The notes beneath the pieces were generated by a model that worked only from the letters and a program-made list of their open reading frames with translations, did not search any database and was not told the DNA's origin. A stretch of DNA of 31,115 nt from Lachnospiraceae bacterium. Its GTDB lineage: Bacteria; Bacillota; Clostridia; Lachnospirales; Lachnospiraceae. The translations under genes were made by a program, and so were the position numbers. How positions within the stretch are numbered: the first letter of the stretch is position 1; each line of letters opens with the position of its first letter. Location of the stretch: NCBI GenBank assembly GCA_004556655.1, contig SFGF01000044.1, positions 1 through 31,115 of the forward strand, read 5' to 3'. Shown here piece by piece: positions 6,705-14,949 of the stretch.

Positions 6705-7727
6705 ATGAAATTTGCAAAAATTGCAAAGAGAGGTCTATGTGTACTTACGGCTTCTGTCCTGGCAATTGGTTCTCTTACCGGATGTTCCGGTCAGGATGGA
6801 GAGAGTAAAGGAAAGCTGGTAAAGATTGCAGTTTGTGTGTCAGCTCAGACACCGGCAGCAGTTGCCCTTGAAGAAGTCTTTAAACCAATGGTAGAAGAAA
6901 AAACGGGTAATAAATATGATATTCAGATTTATAACTCAAGTGTACTTGGAAGTGAAAAAGTTACTTATGACTATACAAGGAACGGCATTATTGAGATGTG
7001 TGTAGTCGGAACTTCCATGTGGTCAGAAACACCAAAGATGGCTATACCTGATTTCCCATTTATGTTTCGGGATGTGGAACATGCAAGAAGATGTTATCAG
7101 GGAGAACTGGGAGATTATATTGCAGATGATATAGAGGGAAGTCAGCCGGTACAGCTTCTTTCCTGGCTGCCTAACGGTGCTCGTGTATTTACTTCCAATA
7201 AGAAGCTGGAAAGCCTGGATGATTTTAAAGGACAGAAATTGAGAATGCCGAATAACCCGATTCACGTAAAATTGGCAGAAAGTCTTGGAGCCAATGTTGT
7301 TATCATGGATATGGGCGAAGTGTTTACTGCTCTGGAGCAGGGGGTTGCTGACGGACAGGACAATCCGCTTGCCACAGTTAAGACGGAAGGTTGGTATGAG
7401 GTTCAGGATTATGTCTATAACACAAATCATATCATTGCTTCCCTGGAACTTTTTGCAGGAGATGAATTCTGGAGCAGCATTGACGAGGAAGATCAGGCGA
7501 TCTTTGAGGAAGCTGCCGCTGAAGCTTCGGATTATGCATGGGACCTGTATATTGAGCAGCTGGAATCAGACAAACAGTTTATGAAAGATGAGGGACTTAC
7601 ATTTACAGAATTGTCTGAGGAAGATAGAGAGGTTATGCTTGAAAAGATTCAGCCGGTATATGATTATCTGGAATCTCAGTATGACTGGGTACCGGAAGTC
7701 AGAGAAATGGTAGATAGCATTGAATAA
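6705..7727 (+). CDS. TRAP transporter substrate-binding lipoprotein (DctP family)
   Basis: This 340-residue protein has a lipoprotein signal (S-L-T-G-C, lipid-carrying C27), so it is anchored outside the membrane. The rest is a DctP-type periplasmic-binding fold. The motif K-G-Q-K-L-R-M-P contains R180, the usual carboxylate-clamping arginine, and G-V-A-D-G-Q-D-N-P lies near 213-221. It should capture an organic or sugar acid and deliver it to the two membrane subunits encoded next. It is the first gene of a five-gene run (dctP-dctQ-dctM-uxuA-uxuB) with short gaps. The neighbours make a hexuronate or hexonate the likely ligand; sequence alone does not name it. Confidence 0.9.
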   Translation: MKFAKIAKRGLCVLTASVLAIGSLTGCSGQDGESKGKLVKIAVCVSAQTPAAVALEEVFKPMVEEKTGNKYDIQIYNSSVLGSEKVTYDYTRNGIIEMCVVGTSMWSETPKMAIPDFPFMFRDVEHARRCYQGELGDYIADDIEGSQPVQLLSWLPNGARVFTSNKKLESLDDFKGQKLRMPNNPIHVKLAESLGANVVIMDMGEVFTALEQGVADGQDNPLATVKTEGWYEVQDYVYNTNHIIASLELFAGDEFWSSIDEEDQAIFEEAAAEASDYAWDLYIEQLESDKQFMKDEGLTFTELSEEDREVMLEKIQPVYDYLESQYDWVPEVREMVDSIE

Positions 7728-7737
7728 GGAGAAGACG

Positions 7738-8337
7738 ATGAATAAGTTAATGGATAAGCTGTTTAAGGGAATTGATTACTTTACAGGTATTCTTACCGGC
7801 CTTATGGTAGTGTTCGTGTTTCTGAACGTTGTACTTCGTACATTCTTTAATTCAGGACTGACCTGGTCGGAAGAACTGTCAAGATATTTGTTTGTATATG
7901 TAACTTATATTGGAGCAATCAGCGCTATGCGTGTGAACGGACATCTGGGAGTAGATACGCTGATTTCAAGAATGAAACCGCAGGTTCAGATGGTCATGTA
8001 TGTGATTTCTCAGACATTGATCGCAGTTATTATGGGAATTTTGATTCATGGTTCTTATAAAATGGTGCTGCAGAATACAGCGTCAAAAACAGCTGCACTG
8101 GGGATTCCTTATTCTGTATTGTATTTTGCAGGTATCATCACAGGGGTTTCCATTGCAATTATGGCAATTGGAAATATAGCTCATGCAGTGACTCATCCGT
8201 CAGAGATTTCACAGATTGTTACCATGAGCACTTCTGATGATGATGAAGTTGCTGCGGAAGCTATGGAAGACGCAGAAAATCTGTCTGATGAAGAGTATGC
8301 AAAACGCCTGATAGAAAAGGAAGAGGGAGGAAAATAA
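7738..8337 (+). CDS. TRAP transporter small permease subunit (DctQ)
   Basis: From ATG 7738 (AAGGAG at 7726-7731) this is 199 residues with four predicted membrane helices, including a W-S-E-E-L-S-R-Y-L-F motif after the first, which is diagnostic of DctQ subunits. The last 40 residues are an unusual, strongly acidic cytoplasmic tail (D-D-D-E, E-D-A-E-N) beyond the usual family end. DctQ pairs with DctM to form the sodium-driven transporter fed by the binding protein. The tail function is unknown. Confidence 0.88.
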   Translation: MNKLMDKLFKGIDYFTGILTGLMVVFVFLNVVLRTFFNSGLTWSEELSRYLFVYVTYIGAISAMRVNGHLGVDTLISRMKPQVQMVMYVISQTLIAVIMGILIHGSYKMVLQNTASKTAALGIPYSVLYFAGIITGVSIAIMAIGNIAHAVTHPSEISQIVTMSTSDDDEVAAEAMEDAENLSDEEYAKRLIEKEEGGK

Positions 8338-8338
8338 G

Positions 8339-9619
8339 ATGACATTGTTGGTATTTTTAGGTGCCCTGATCGGTGGTATGCTGATAGGATTACCCATTTG
8401 TTTTTCACTGTTATTCAGCGGTGTCTGTATGATGCTGTATCTGAATGGATTTAACTCACAGATTTTGTCTCAGAATCTGTTTTCCGGAGCGGATTCTTTC
8501 TCCATGATGGCTGTACCGTTCTTTATCATGGCAGGTGAATTCATGAACCGCGGTGGTATTACAAAGAGAATTGTAAATGCAGCCAATGCTTTGGTTGGTC
8601 ATGTACGCGGTGGACTTGGTTATGTATCAATTATGGCTATCCTGCTGTTTGCCAGCATGGTTGGTTCCGCAGTTGCTTCCACAGCAGCACTTGGTGCGAT
8701 CCTGATTCCTATGATGGTAAGAGCCGGATATAAGAGAGATACCTGTACAGGATTGATCGCAGCCGGAAATATTCTTTCACCAATTATGCCTCCTTCCGTA
8801 CCAATGATTATTTTTGGTGTACAGGCAGGGGTATCTGTAACAAAAATGTTTATGGCTGGTATCGCTCCGGCAGTATATCTGTCTGTTGCATTGTGTGTTC
8901 TGTGGTTTTTTATCGCAAGAAAACATAATCTTCCAACAGCAAAACGTCAGAGTAAGAGAGAAATCGCAAAAGCTCTTCTGGATGGATTCTGGGCGCTGCT
9001 CCTTCCAATATTTATTCTTGTAGGACTGAGAAGCGGAAAATTCACACCTACAGAAGCAGGTGTTATTACAGCAGTTTACGCTCTGGTAATCGGTATGTTT
9101 GTTTATAAAGAATTAAAAATATCCATGTTGATGGATTGTCTGGTGTCCGCAGCAAAATCTTCTTCTGTTATCATGTTTCTGGCAGCAGCGGCTATGGTTT
9201 CTTCCTGGCTGATGACTGTAGCAAACATTCCGTCTATTGTTACCGGAATTCTGGCACCGTTTATTGCTCATCCTACATTACTGATGCTGATTATCTGTGG
9301 CATTGTTCTGCTTGTTGGTACTTCTATGGACGTTACGCCGACGATTATGATTCTGACACCTGTTTTGTTTCCGGCAATCACAGCAGCAGGAATTGATCCG
9401 GTATATTTCGGACTGGTGTTTATTCTGATGACGGTTCTTGGTCTTCTGACACCGCCGGTAGGTACTGTCCTGAACGTGGCATGCAGTGCAGGAAAAATCA
9501 ATATGGAGAGAATTGTAAAAGCTGTCTGGCCGTTTTTGCTGGCTGAGGTTATCATTCTGCTGTTGATGGTTTTCTTCCCGGCACTGGTTACAATTCCGAT
9601 GAATTTCTTTATGGGCTAA
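8339..9619 (+). CDS. TRAP transporter large permease subunit (DctM)
   Basis: This 426-residue, very hydrophobic protein is of normal length for DctM. It shows the family motifs: F-I-M-A-G-E-F-M near the third helix, G-S-A-V-A-S-T-A-A-L-G in the first substrate or ion hairpin, the I-M-P-P-S-V-P loop, and the symmetric later G-L-L-T-P-P-V-G-T. It forms the sodium-coupled translocation path in the membrane. It starts 1 bp after the dctQ stop with a GAGGGAGG ribosome site inside the end of dctQ, so the two are co-translated. Confidence 0.93.
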   Translation: MTLLVFLGALIGGMLIGLPICFSLLFSGVCMMLYLNGFNSQILSQNLFSGADSFSMMAVPFFIMAGEFMNRGGITKRIVNAANALVGHVRGGLGYVSIMAILLFASMVGSAVASTAALGAILIPMMVRAGYKRDTCTGLIAAGNILSPIMPPSVPMIIFGVQAGVSVTKMFMAGIAPAVYLSVALCVLWFFIARKHNLPTAKRQSKREIAKALLDGFWALLLPIFILVGLRSGKFTPTEAGVITAVYALVIGMFVYKELKISMLMDCLVSAAKSSSVIMFLAAAAMVSSWLMTVANIPSIVTGILAPFIAHPTLLMLIICGIVLLVGTSMDVTPTIMILTPVLFPAITAAGIDPVYFGLVFILMTVLGLLTPPVGTVLNVACSAGKINMERIVKAVWPFLLAEVIILLLMVFFPALVTIPMNFFMG

Positions 9620-9657
9620 TTACAATAATAATATAAAAATCAGGAGGATTTTGAACT

Positions 9658-10725
9658 ATGAAAATGACAATGCGCTGGTACGGAAAAGAAAATGATACCG
9701 TTACACTGGAACAGATTCGCCAGACTTGTTATGTAAAAGGAATCATTACAACTCTTTATAATAAAATGCCGGGTGAGGTATGGACTCTGGACGAGATTCT
9801 GGCAATGAAAAAAGAGGTAGAAGATGCAGGACTTTATCTTGCGGGTATTGAAAGTGTAAATGTAAGTGATGCGATCAAGACAGGTGCCCCGGAAAGGGAT
9901 AAAGATATTGCCGCTTATATTGAAACGCTGGAGAATCTGGGAAAAGCAGATATTCATATGGTATGCTACAACTTTATGCCGGTTTTTGACTGGACAAGAA
10001 CAGAACTGGATCGTATGAGAGAGGATGGAACCACGGTGCTTGCTTACAGCCAGGATAAGATTGATGGTATGGATCCGGAAAAAATGTTTGCAGCTATCAA
10101 AGATGATATGAACGGTGCGGTTATGCCCGGATGGGAACCAGAGCGTATGGCCAAGGTAAAAGAGTTATTTGAAATGTATAAGGATATTGATGAGGACAAA
10201 TTATTTGATAATCTGAAATATTTCCTGGAAGCAATTATGCCGGTCTGTGACAAATACGATATTAATATGGCGATTCATCCGGATGACCCTTCATGGAGCG
10301 TATTCGGACTGCCGCGTATCATTTCTACTCAGCAGAAACTGAAACGTATGATGGATATGGTTCCGAATAAACACAATGGTGTTACATTCTGTACAGGTTC
10401 CTATGGAACAAATCTGAGCAATGATCTGATCGACACCATTCATATGCTGAAAGGAAGAATTCATTTTGCTCATGTACGTAACCTGCGGTTCAACGATGGT
10501 ATGCGCGATTTTGAGGAAAGTGCACATCTTAGCGAAGATGGAACCTTTGATATGCATGCAATCATGAAAGCACTGTATGAGACAGGATTTAACGGACCGA
10601 TCCGCCCGGATCACGGACGTATGATCTGGGGTGAAAAAGCTATGCCTGGATACGGACTGTATGATCGTGCGTTGGGAGCTGCTTATCTGTGCGGACTCTG
10701 GGAATCTATCAAAAAAGATAATTAA
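9658..10725 (+). CDS. uxuA: mannonate dehydratase
   Basis: This 355-residue TIM-barrel enzyme matches UxuA from its start (M-K-M-T-M-R-W-Y-G) onward. It dehydrates D-mannonate to 2-keto-3-deoxy-D-gluconate. Family residues that bind the metal and substrate are visible: H207 in A-I-H-P-D-D-P, C245 in F-C-T-G-S, H272 in A-H-V-R-N, and D318-H319 in R-P-D-H-G-R. Length is normal for the Firmicute form (shorter than the roughly 394-residue E. coli enzyme). AGGAGG lies upstream. It follows dctM by 38 bp in the same operon, so it supplies the exit step of the imported sugar acid toward the KDG pathway. KDG kinase and aldolase are not in this window. Confidence 0.95.
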   Translation: MKMTMRWYGKENDTVTLEQIRQTCYVKGIITTLYNKMPGEVWTLDEILAMKKEVEDAGLYLAGIESVNVSDAIKTGAPERDKDIAAYIETLENLGKADIHMVCYNFMPVFDWTRTELDRMREDGTTVLAYSQDKIDGMDPEKMFAAIKDDMNGAVMPGWEPERMAKVKELFEMYKDIDEDKLFDNLKYFLEAIMPVCDKYDINMAIHPDDPSWSVFGLPRIISTQQKLKRMMDMVPNKHNGVTFCTGSYGTNLSNDLIDTIHMLKGRIHFAHVRNLRFNDGMRDFEESAHLSEDGTFDMHAIMKALYETGFNGPIRPDHGRMIWGEKAMPGYGLYDRALGAAYLCGLWESIKKDN

Positions 10726-10747
10726 TGGATGGAAAGTGTGAGAGATT

Positions 10748-12358
10748 ATGAAGCTGACATTAGACGGTATTAAAAATAAAAAGGAATGGGAAGAGGCAGG
10801 CATTGCCCTCCCCTCCTATGACATTGAAAAAGTGGTTGAGAATACCAAAAAGGCTCCTGTATGGGTACATTTTGGTGCAGGAAATATTTTCCGTATTTTT
10901 ATCGGAGGTCTGGCAGACACTCTGATTGCCGCAGGAGAGACAGATAAGGGAATTACCTGTGTGGAAACCTTTGACTTTGATGTGGTGGATAAAATTTATG
11001 AACCATATGATAATCTGGTCCTTGCAGTTACTTTAAAAGCAGATGGTTCTACAGACAAAAAAGTACTGGGCTCTTTGACGGAAGCAATCAAAGCGCAGTC
11101 TGGCGTGGCTGAAGAATGGAACCGATTGAAAGAAATTTTTGTAGATCAGGGACTTCAGATGATTTCCTTTACGATTACAGAAAAGGGGTATGCGCTGAAA
11201 GGTGCTGACGGCAATTATTTTCCATTTATTCAGGCAGATATTGATAATGGACCGGAAAAACCGGTATCTGCTATGGCAGTAGTATGTGCACTGCTGTATG
11301 AGCGTTTTAAAGCAAATAAAGCTCCGTTGGCTGTTGTGTCCATGGACAACTGTTCTCACAATGGAGAAAAACTTCAGTCTTCTATTCTGACTATGGCAAA
11401 GGAATGGCAGGCAAAAGGATTCGTGGAAGAAGAATTTATAGAATATCTCTCCGATGAAAAACAGGTTTCATTCCCATGGTCTATGATCGATAAGATTACT
11501 CCCCGGCCGGCAGAGTCTGTATGTGCGGAATTGGAAAAGACCGGAGTAGAAGATATTGCACCGGTGATTACTTCCAAGAGAACCTATATTGCTCCGTTTG
11601 TCAATGCAGAAGGACCGCAGTATCTGGTCATTGAAGATAAGTTCCCGAATGGCAGACCGGCTTTACAAAAAGCAGGTGTGTATATGACAGACAGAGATAC
11701 CGTCAATAAAGTGGAGCGGATGAAGGTGACTACCTGTTTGAATCCTCTGCATACTGCTCTGGCTGTGTATGGCTGTATTCTGGGATATACACTGATTGCG
11801 GATGAGATGAAAGATGAACAGCTCAATAAACTGGTTCATCAGATTGGTCCTGTGGAGGGAATGCCGGTTGTTACAGATCCCGGAATCCTTTCTCCGGCAG
11901 AGTTTGTAGATGAAGTAATCAATGTGAGAATTCCGAATCCATTTATGCCGGATACTCCTCAGCGTATCGCTACGGATACTTCTCAAAAAGTGGGAATTCG
12001 TTATGGAGAAACCATCAAATCCTATGTGGCAGCTTATGGAGACGCAAAAAAACTGACAGCAATTCCATTGGCTATCGCAGGATGGTGCAGATACCTTCTT
12101 GGTGTAGATGATGAAGGAAATAAGTTTGAACTTTCTGCAGATCCGATGATTCCGGAATTGACGAAGGAACTGGACGGTATCCAGGTGGGAAGACCGGAAA
12201 CTTATCAGGGACAGCTGAAAAATATTCTTTCCAATGCAAATATTTTTGGCAGCAACCTGTATGAGGCAGGAATCGGAGAGAAGATTGAAGAAATGTTTGT
12301 GGAAGAAATCGCCGGTGTGGGAGCAGCAAGAAAAACACTGGAAAAATATGTGAAATAA
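10748..12358 (+). CDS. uxuB: fructuronate reductase-like mannitol dehydrogenase family protein
   Basis: This 536-residue member of the polyol-specific long-chain dehydrogenases carries an NAD-binding motif H-F-G-A-G-N-I-F-R at 41-49, V-S-M-D-N-C-S-H-N-G near 197-206, and the catalytic K326, N332 and H335 (K-x5-N-x2-H). Directly after uxuA, the expected reaction is D-fructuronate + NADH to D-mannonate. Members of this family also reduce tagaturonate or fructose, and the long form seen here is common in Clostridia. Specificity is therefore inferred from uxuA. The ribosome site is weak, and the gap to uxuA is 22 bp. It is the last gene before a terminator. Confidence 0.87.
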   Translation: MKLTLDGIKNKKEWEEAGIALPSYDIEKVVENTKKAPVWVHFGAGNIFRIFIGGLADTLIAAGETDKGITCVETFDFDVVDKIYEPYDNLVLAVTLKADGSTDKKVLGSLTEAIKAQSGVAEEWNRLKEIFVDQGLQMISFTITEKGYALKGADGNYFPFIQADIDNGPEKPVSAMAVVCALLYERFKANKAPLAVVSMDNCSHNGEKLQSSILTMAKEWQAKGFVEEEFIEYLSDEKQVSFPWSMIDKITPRPAESVCAELEKTGVEDIAPVITSKRTYIAPFVNAEGPQYLVIEDKFPNGRPALQKAGVYMTDRDTVNKVERMKVTTCLNPLHTALAVYGCILGYTLIADEMKDEQLNKLVHQIGPVEGMPVVTDPGILSPAEFVDEVINVRIPNPFMPDTPQRIATDTSQKVGIRYGETIKSYVAAYGDAKKLTAIPLAIAGWCRYLLGVDDEGNKFELSADPMIPELTKELDGIQVGRPETYQGQLKNILSNANIFGSNLYEAGIGEKIEEMFVEEIAGVGAARKTLEKYVK

Positions 12359-12376
12359 AATATAGAAGAAGCAGGG

Positions 12377-12412
12377 ATTCCCCGAGGATTTTATTTCCCC
12401 GGGGAATTTTTA
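12377..12412 (+). terminator. terminator of the TRAP/uxu operon
   Basis: ATTCCCCGAGG (12377-12387) pairs with CCCCGGGGAAT (12397-12407) with one mismatch, followed by a T run. It starts 19 nt after the uxuB stop. Confidence 0.8.
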
Positions 12413-12503
12413 TATACAAAACTGACACATTCACCTGTAAAATATGTCTATCTAAAAATTGGAATCTTTTATAGAATATCAAGTAGAACGGAGGATTCGA
12501 AGG

Positions 12504-13418
12504 ATGAAGAATATTATTGAGATTGATCATTTGAGCAAGACATTTGGAGAAGTGAAAGCAGTACAGGATCTTAGTTTTCGTGTGAAAGAGGGAGAGCTGT
12601 TTGCTTTTCTTGGTGTTAATGGTGCAGGAAAATCTACCACAATCAATATTATGTGCGGACAGCTTGCTAAAGATACGGGCAGTGTACATATCGGGGGTGT
12701 TGATCTTGATAAAGACCCTGACAGCATTAAACGCAGCCTGGGTGTAGTATTTCAAAATTCTGTTCTGGACAAAGATCTTTCTGTGAGGGATAACCTGCAG
12801 AGTCGGGCGGCACTGTATGGTATTTTTGGAAATGCCTTTAAGGAGCGGTTGGCGGAGCTGGCAAATTTGCTGGAATTTGAGGATTTACTGAAACGTACGG
12901 TAGGAAAACTTTCAGGGGGACAGCGGCGGCGGATCGATATTGCCCGGGCGTTGCTTCACAGACCAAAAGTCTTGATACTTGATGAACCGACCACCGGTCT
13001 TGATCCTCAGACCAGAAATATCTTATGGAAGGTTGTGGGAGATCTGCGAAAGAATGAAGGAATGACGGTGTTTCTTACTACTCATTATATGGAAGAGGCT
13101 GCCGATGCAGATTATGTAGTGATTCTGGACAGCGGCAAAATTGTTGCCGAGGGGACACCATTGACGTTGAAGAATACTTATACAGGAGATTTTATTACTA
13201 TTTACGGAGCAGAAGAGGAGCAAATCAGAAAGCTGGGTGCACCTTATAAGACTATCCGGGATGCTTATCGTATATCAGTACCCAACACGGCAGAAGCCAC
13301 AAAGCTGATTTTACAATATCCGGAATTATTCAGGGATTATGAGATCACCAAGGGGAAAATGGAGGATGTTTTCCTGTCGGTAACCGGTAAAAAATTAGTG
13401 GGAGGTGCGGAAAAATGA
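12504..13418 (+). CDS. ABC exporter ATP-binding protein
   Basis: This 304-residue ATPase has Walker A G-V-N-G-A-G-K-S-T (37-45), the signature L-S-G-G-Q-R-R-R, Walker B V-L-I-L-D-E-P-T-T-G-L-D-P and the H-loop T-T-H-Y-M-E-E-A. It has the C-terminal extension typical of DrrA/CcmA-like exporters of the ABC-2 type. ATG 12504 is chosen because GGAGG lies 9-10 nt upstream and it begins the conserved part; an ATG at 12459 precedes that site. It powers the permease encoded next, with which it overlaps by 4 bp. The cargo (drug, lipid or peptide) is not evident. Confidence 0.92.
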   Translation: MKNIIEIDHLSKTFGEVKAVQDLSFRVKEGELFAFLGVNGAGKSTTINIMCGQLAKDTGSVHIGGVDLDKDPDSIKRSLGVVFQNSVLDKDLSVRDNLQSRAALYGIFGNAFKERLAELANLLEFEDLLKRTVGKLSGGQRRRIDIARALLHRPKVLILDEPTTGLDPQTRNILWKVVGDLRKNEGMTVFLTTHYMEEAADADYVVILDSGKIVAEGTPLTLKNTYTGDFITIYGAEEEQIRKLGAPYKTIRDAYRISVPNTAEATKLILQYPELFRDYEITKGKMEDVFLSVTGKKLVGGAEK

Positions 13419-14335
13419 AGATTATGAGAAGTGGTGCTTTAATTTCTTCTCTTATGAAACGTAATATCAAACTGTATTTTAAGGATAAGGGAATGTTCTT
13501 CACTTCATTGATCACTCCTCTGATCCTTTTGGTATTATACGGTACATTTTTGAGCAATGTCTATGAAGATACGTTTCGAAGTACTCTTGAGGCGGCAGGT
13601 GCAACAGTATCTGACAAGCTAATCGGCGGATGTGTCGGCGGAGAATTGGTCTCTTCTCTGTTGGCGGTAAGCTGTGTGACAGTGGCATTCTGCTCCAATC
13701 TTCTTATGGTGCAGGATAAGATTACCGGTGCTCGCAGGGATATTACGATTGCGCCTGTAAAACTCAGTACATTAGCTCTGAGCTATTACCTGTCTACTTT
13801 GTTGTCTACTTTGCTGATTTGCTTTATCGCTACAGGAGTATGTCTTGGATATCTGGCTAATGTGGGATGGTATCTGACTGCCGGAGATGTAGCAAACGTG
13901 TTTCTGGATGTAGTTTTACTGGTGTTGTTCGGCACGGCTCTGTCTTCCTGTGTGAATTTTCCATTATCCACTCAGGGGCAGGCTTCAGCGGTTGGCACCA
14001 TCGTCAGTGCAGGATACGGTTTTGTCTGTGGGGCCTATATGCCAATCTCTCAGTTTTCCGATGGATTGCAAAAAGTTATTTCTTTTCTGCCGGGGACTTA
14101 CGGAACGTCCCTCCTGCGTAACCATGCTCTGAGAGGTGTCTTTGAAGAAATGGGTAATCAAGGTTTTCCGGATGAGGTAGTGGAAGCCATCCGTGACAGT
14201 GTAGACTGTAATCTGTACTTTTTCGGAGAAAAAGTTGCATTAAGCAATATGTATATGATTCTCATTATCGCGATCTTGATTGCTGTTGCAATCTATGTGG
14301 CAATGAATATAATGATTGATAAAAGAAGGAAATAG
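13415..14335 (+). CDS. ABC-2 type exporter permease
   Basis: This 306-residue membrane protein has six predicted helices and an extracytoplasmic region after the first. It has the ABC-2 pattern with a short cytoplasmic coupling region (Q-D-K-I-T-G-A-R-R-D), followed by the S-F-L-P-G-T-Y-G-T-S-L-L-R segment seen in drug and polysaccharide exporters. It overlaps the ATPase gene by ATGA and is co-translated with it. The two small membrane-protein genes that follow belong to the same transcript. Substrate unknown. Confidence 0.9.
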   Translation: MKIMRSGALISSLMKRNIKLYFKDKGMFFTSLITPLILLVLYGTFLSNVYEDTFRSTLEAAGATVSDKLIGGCVGGELVSSLLAVSCVTVAFCSNLLMVQDKITGARRDITIAPVKLSTLALSYYLSTLLSTLLICFIATGVCLGYLANVGWYLTAGDVANVFLDVVLLVLFGTALSSCVNFPLSTQGQASAVGTIVSAGYGFVCGAYMPISQFSDGLQKVISFLPGTYGTSLLRNHALRGVFEEMGNQGFPDEVVEAIRDSVDCNLYFFGEKVALSNMYMILIIAILIAVAIYVAMNIMIDKRRK

Positions 14336-14349
14336 GAGGAATAACGGAT

Positions 14350-14661
14350 ATGAAAGAGTTTGTAACGGCTGCTCTGCCCTGGGTGTTGGTGGGAATAGCA
14401 TTGGCTATATTAGCAGTGAATTGTGGCATGGAGAAGCAGAAAGATGAAAAAAAGAGTGCATCCATTACAGTAGGAGCAGGATTAGGTTTGCTGTTAGGTG
14501 TAGCATTGAACAGCTGTGGTCTATGGGAAAACCATGCTTTGGGATTAGCAATCGGACCACTGTGGGGAATGGCATTGGCTGCGATGTATCGAAGTAAGGA
14601 TACGCCAGAGGATGAGAATATAGACAGTATACAACAGAAGGAGAATTGGGAAGATGAGTAA
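14350..14661 (+). CDS. small membrane protein linked to ABC exporter
   Basis: I do not recognise a named family. The 103 residues contain a helix at about 8-25, a short basic cytoplasmic loop (K-Q-K-D-E-K-K), and two hydrophobic segments at about 38-54 and 61-80. An acidic, hydrophilic tail closes it. It starts 14 bp after the permease stop with AGGAGG upstream and overlaps the next small gene by 8 bp, so it is part of the exporter operon. It could be an accessory subunit or an immunity-like protein, but nothing in the sequence decides. Confidence 0.7.
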   Translation: MKEFVTAALPWVLVGIALAILAVNCGMEKQKDEKKSASITVGAGLGLLLGVALNSCGLWENHALGLAIGPLWGMALAAMYRSKDTPEDENIDSIQQKENWEDE

Positions 14662-14830
14662 AAGGACGATCGTATGGTTTGTTTTATTTGCAGCAGGACT
14701 TCTTATGGTACTGTGCCGTATGGAAATCAGTCGTTATGTATCTGATCTGACGGGATTACTTGTTGGAGGAAGCATTCTGGCTGTGACGGCAGGTGCAGGG
14801 ATGCTGTTGGAAATATACAGTGTTAAATAA
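14654..14830 (+). CDS. 58-residue membrane protein, last gene of exporter operon
   Basis: The ATG at 14654 opens a 58-codon frame ending in TAA at 14828-14830. It lies 10 nt after AAGGAG (14638-14643) and overlaps the preceding gene by 8 bp in another frame. The product has two hydrophobic segments (about 5-21 and 33-53) joined by a short charged loop (C-R-M-E-I-S-R), a compact two-helix hairpin. Translational coupling and clean hydrophobic periodicity make it credible despite its size. Function unknown; its size and position resemble small accessory subunits of exporters. Confidence 0.6.
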   Translation: MSKRTIVWFVLFAAGLLMVLCRMEISRYVSDLTGLLVGGSILAVTAGAGMLLEIYSVK

Positions 14831-14886
14831 TAGAATAGAATTTTATTATGGAAAAAGCCACTTATATATAAAAAAATCAGAATACA

Positions 14887-14915
14887 TTGACAAAAATATA
14901 GGGAGAATTTAGAAT
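14887..14915 (+). promoter_or_regulatory. ktrB promoter
   Basis: TTGACA (14887-14892) and TAGAAT (14910-14915) are 17 bp apart, placing the transcript start about 25-28 nt before the ktrB ATG. The leader is too short for a c-di-AMP riboswitch. Confidence 0.65.
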
Positions 14916-14949
14916 CAAATATAACATATGATACTAAAGGAACAGATAC

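Noticed and set aside
12072..12755. Long minus-strand frame across the uxuB/ABC junction
   Set aside because: It spans two confident plus-strand genes and a terminator, and its translation has low-complexity, non-domain composition.
14893..14949. c-di-AMP riboswitch before ktrB
   Set aside because: The predicted leader is only about 25-28 nt, far too short for a ydaO-type aptamer.
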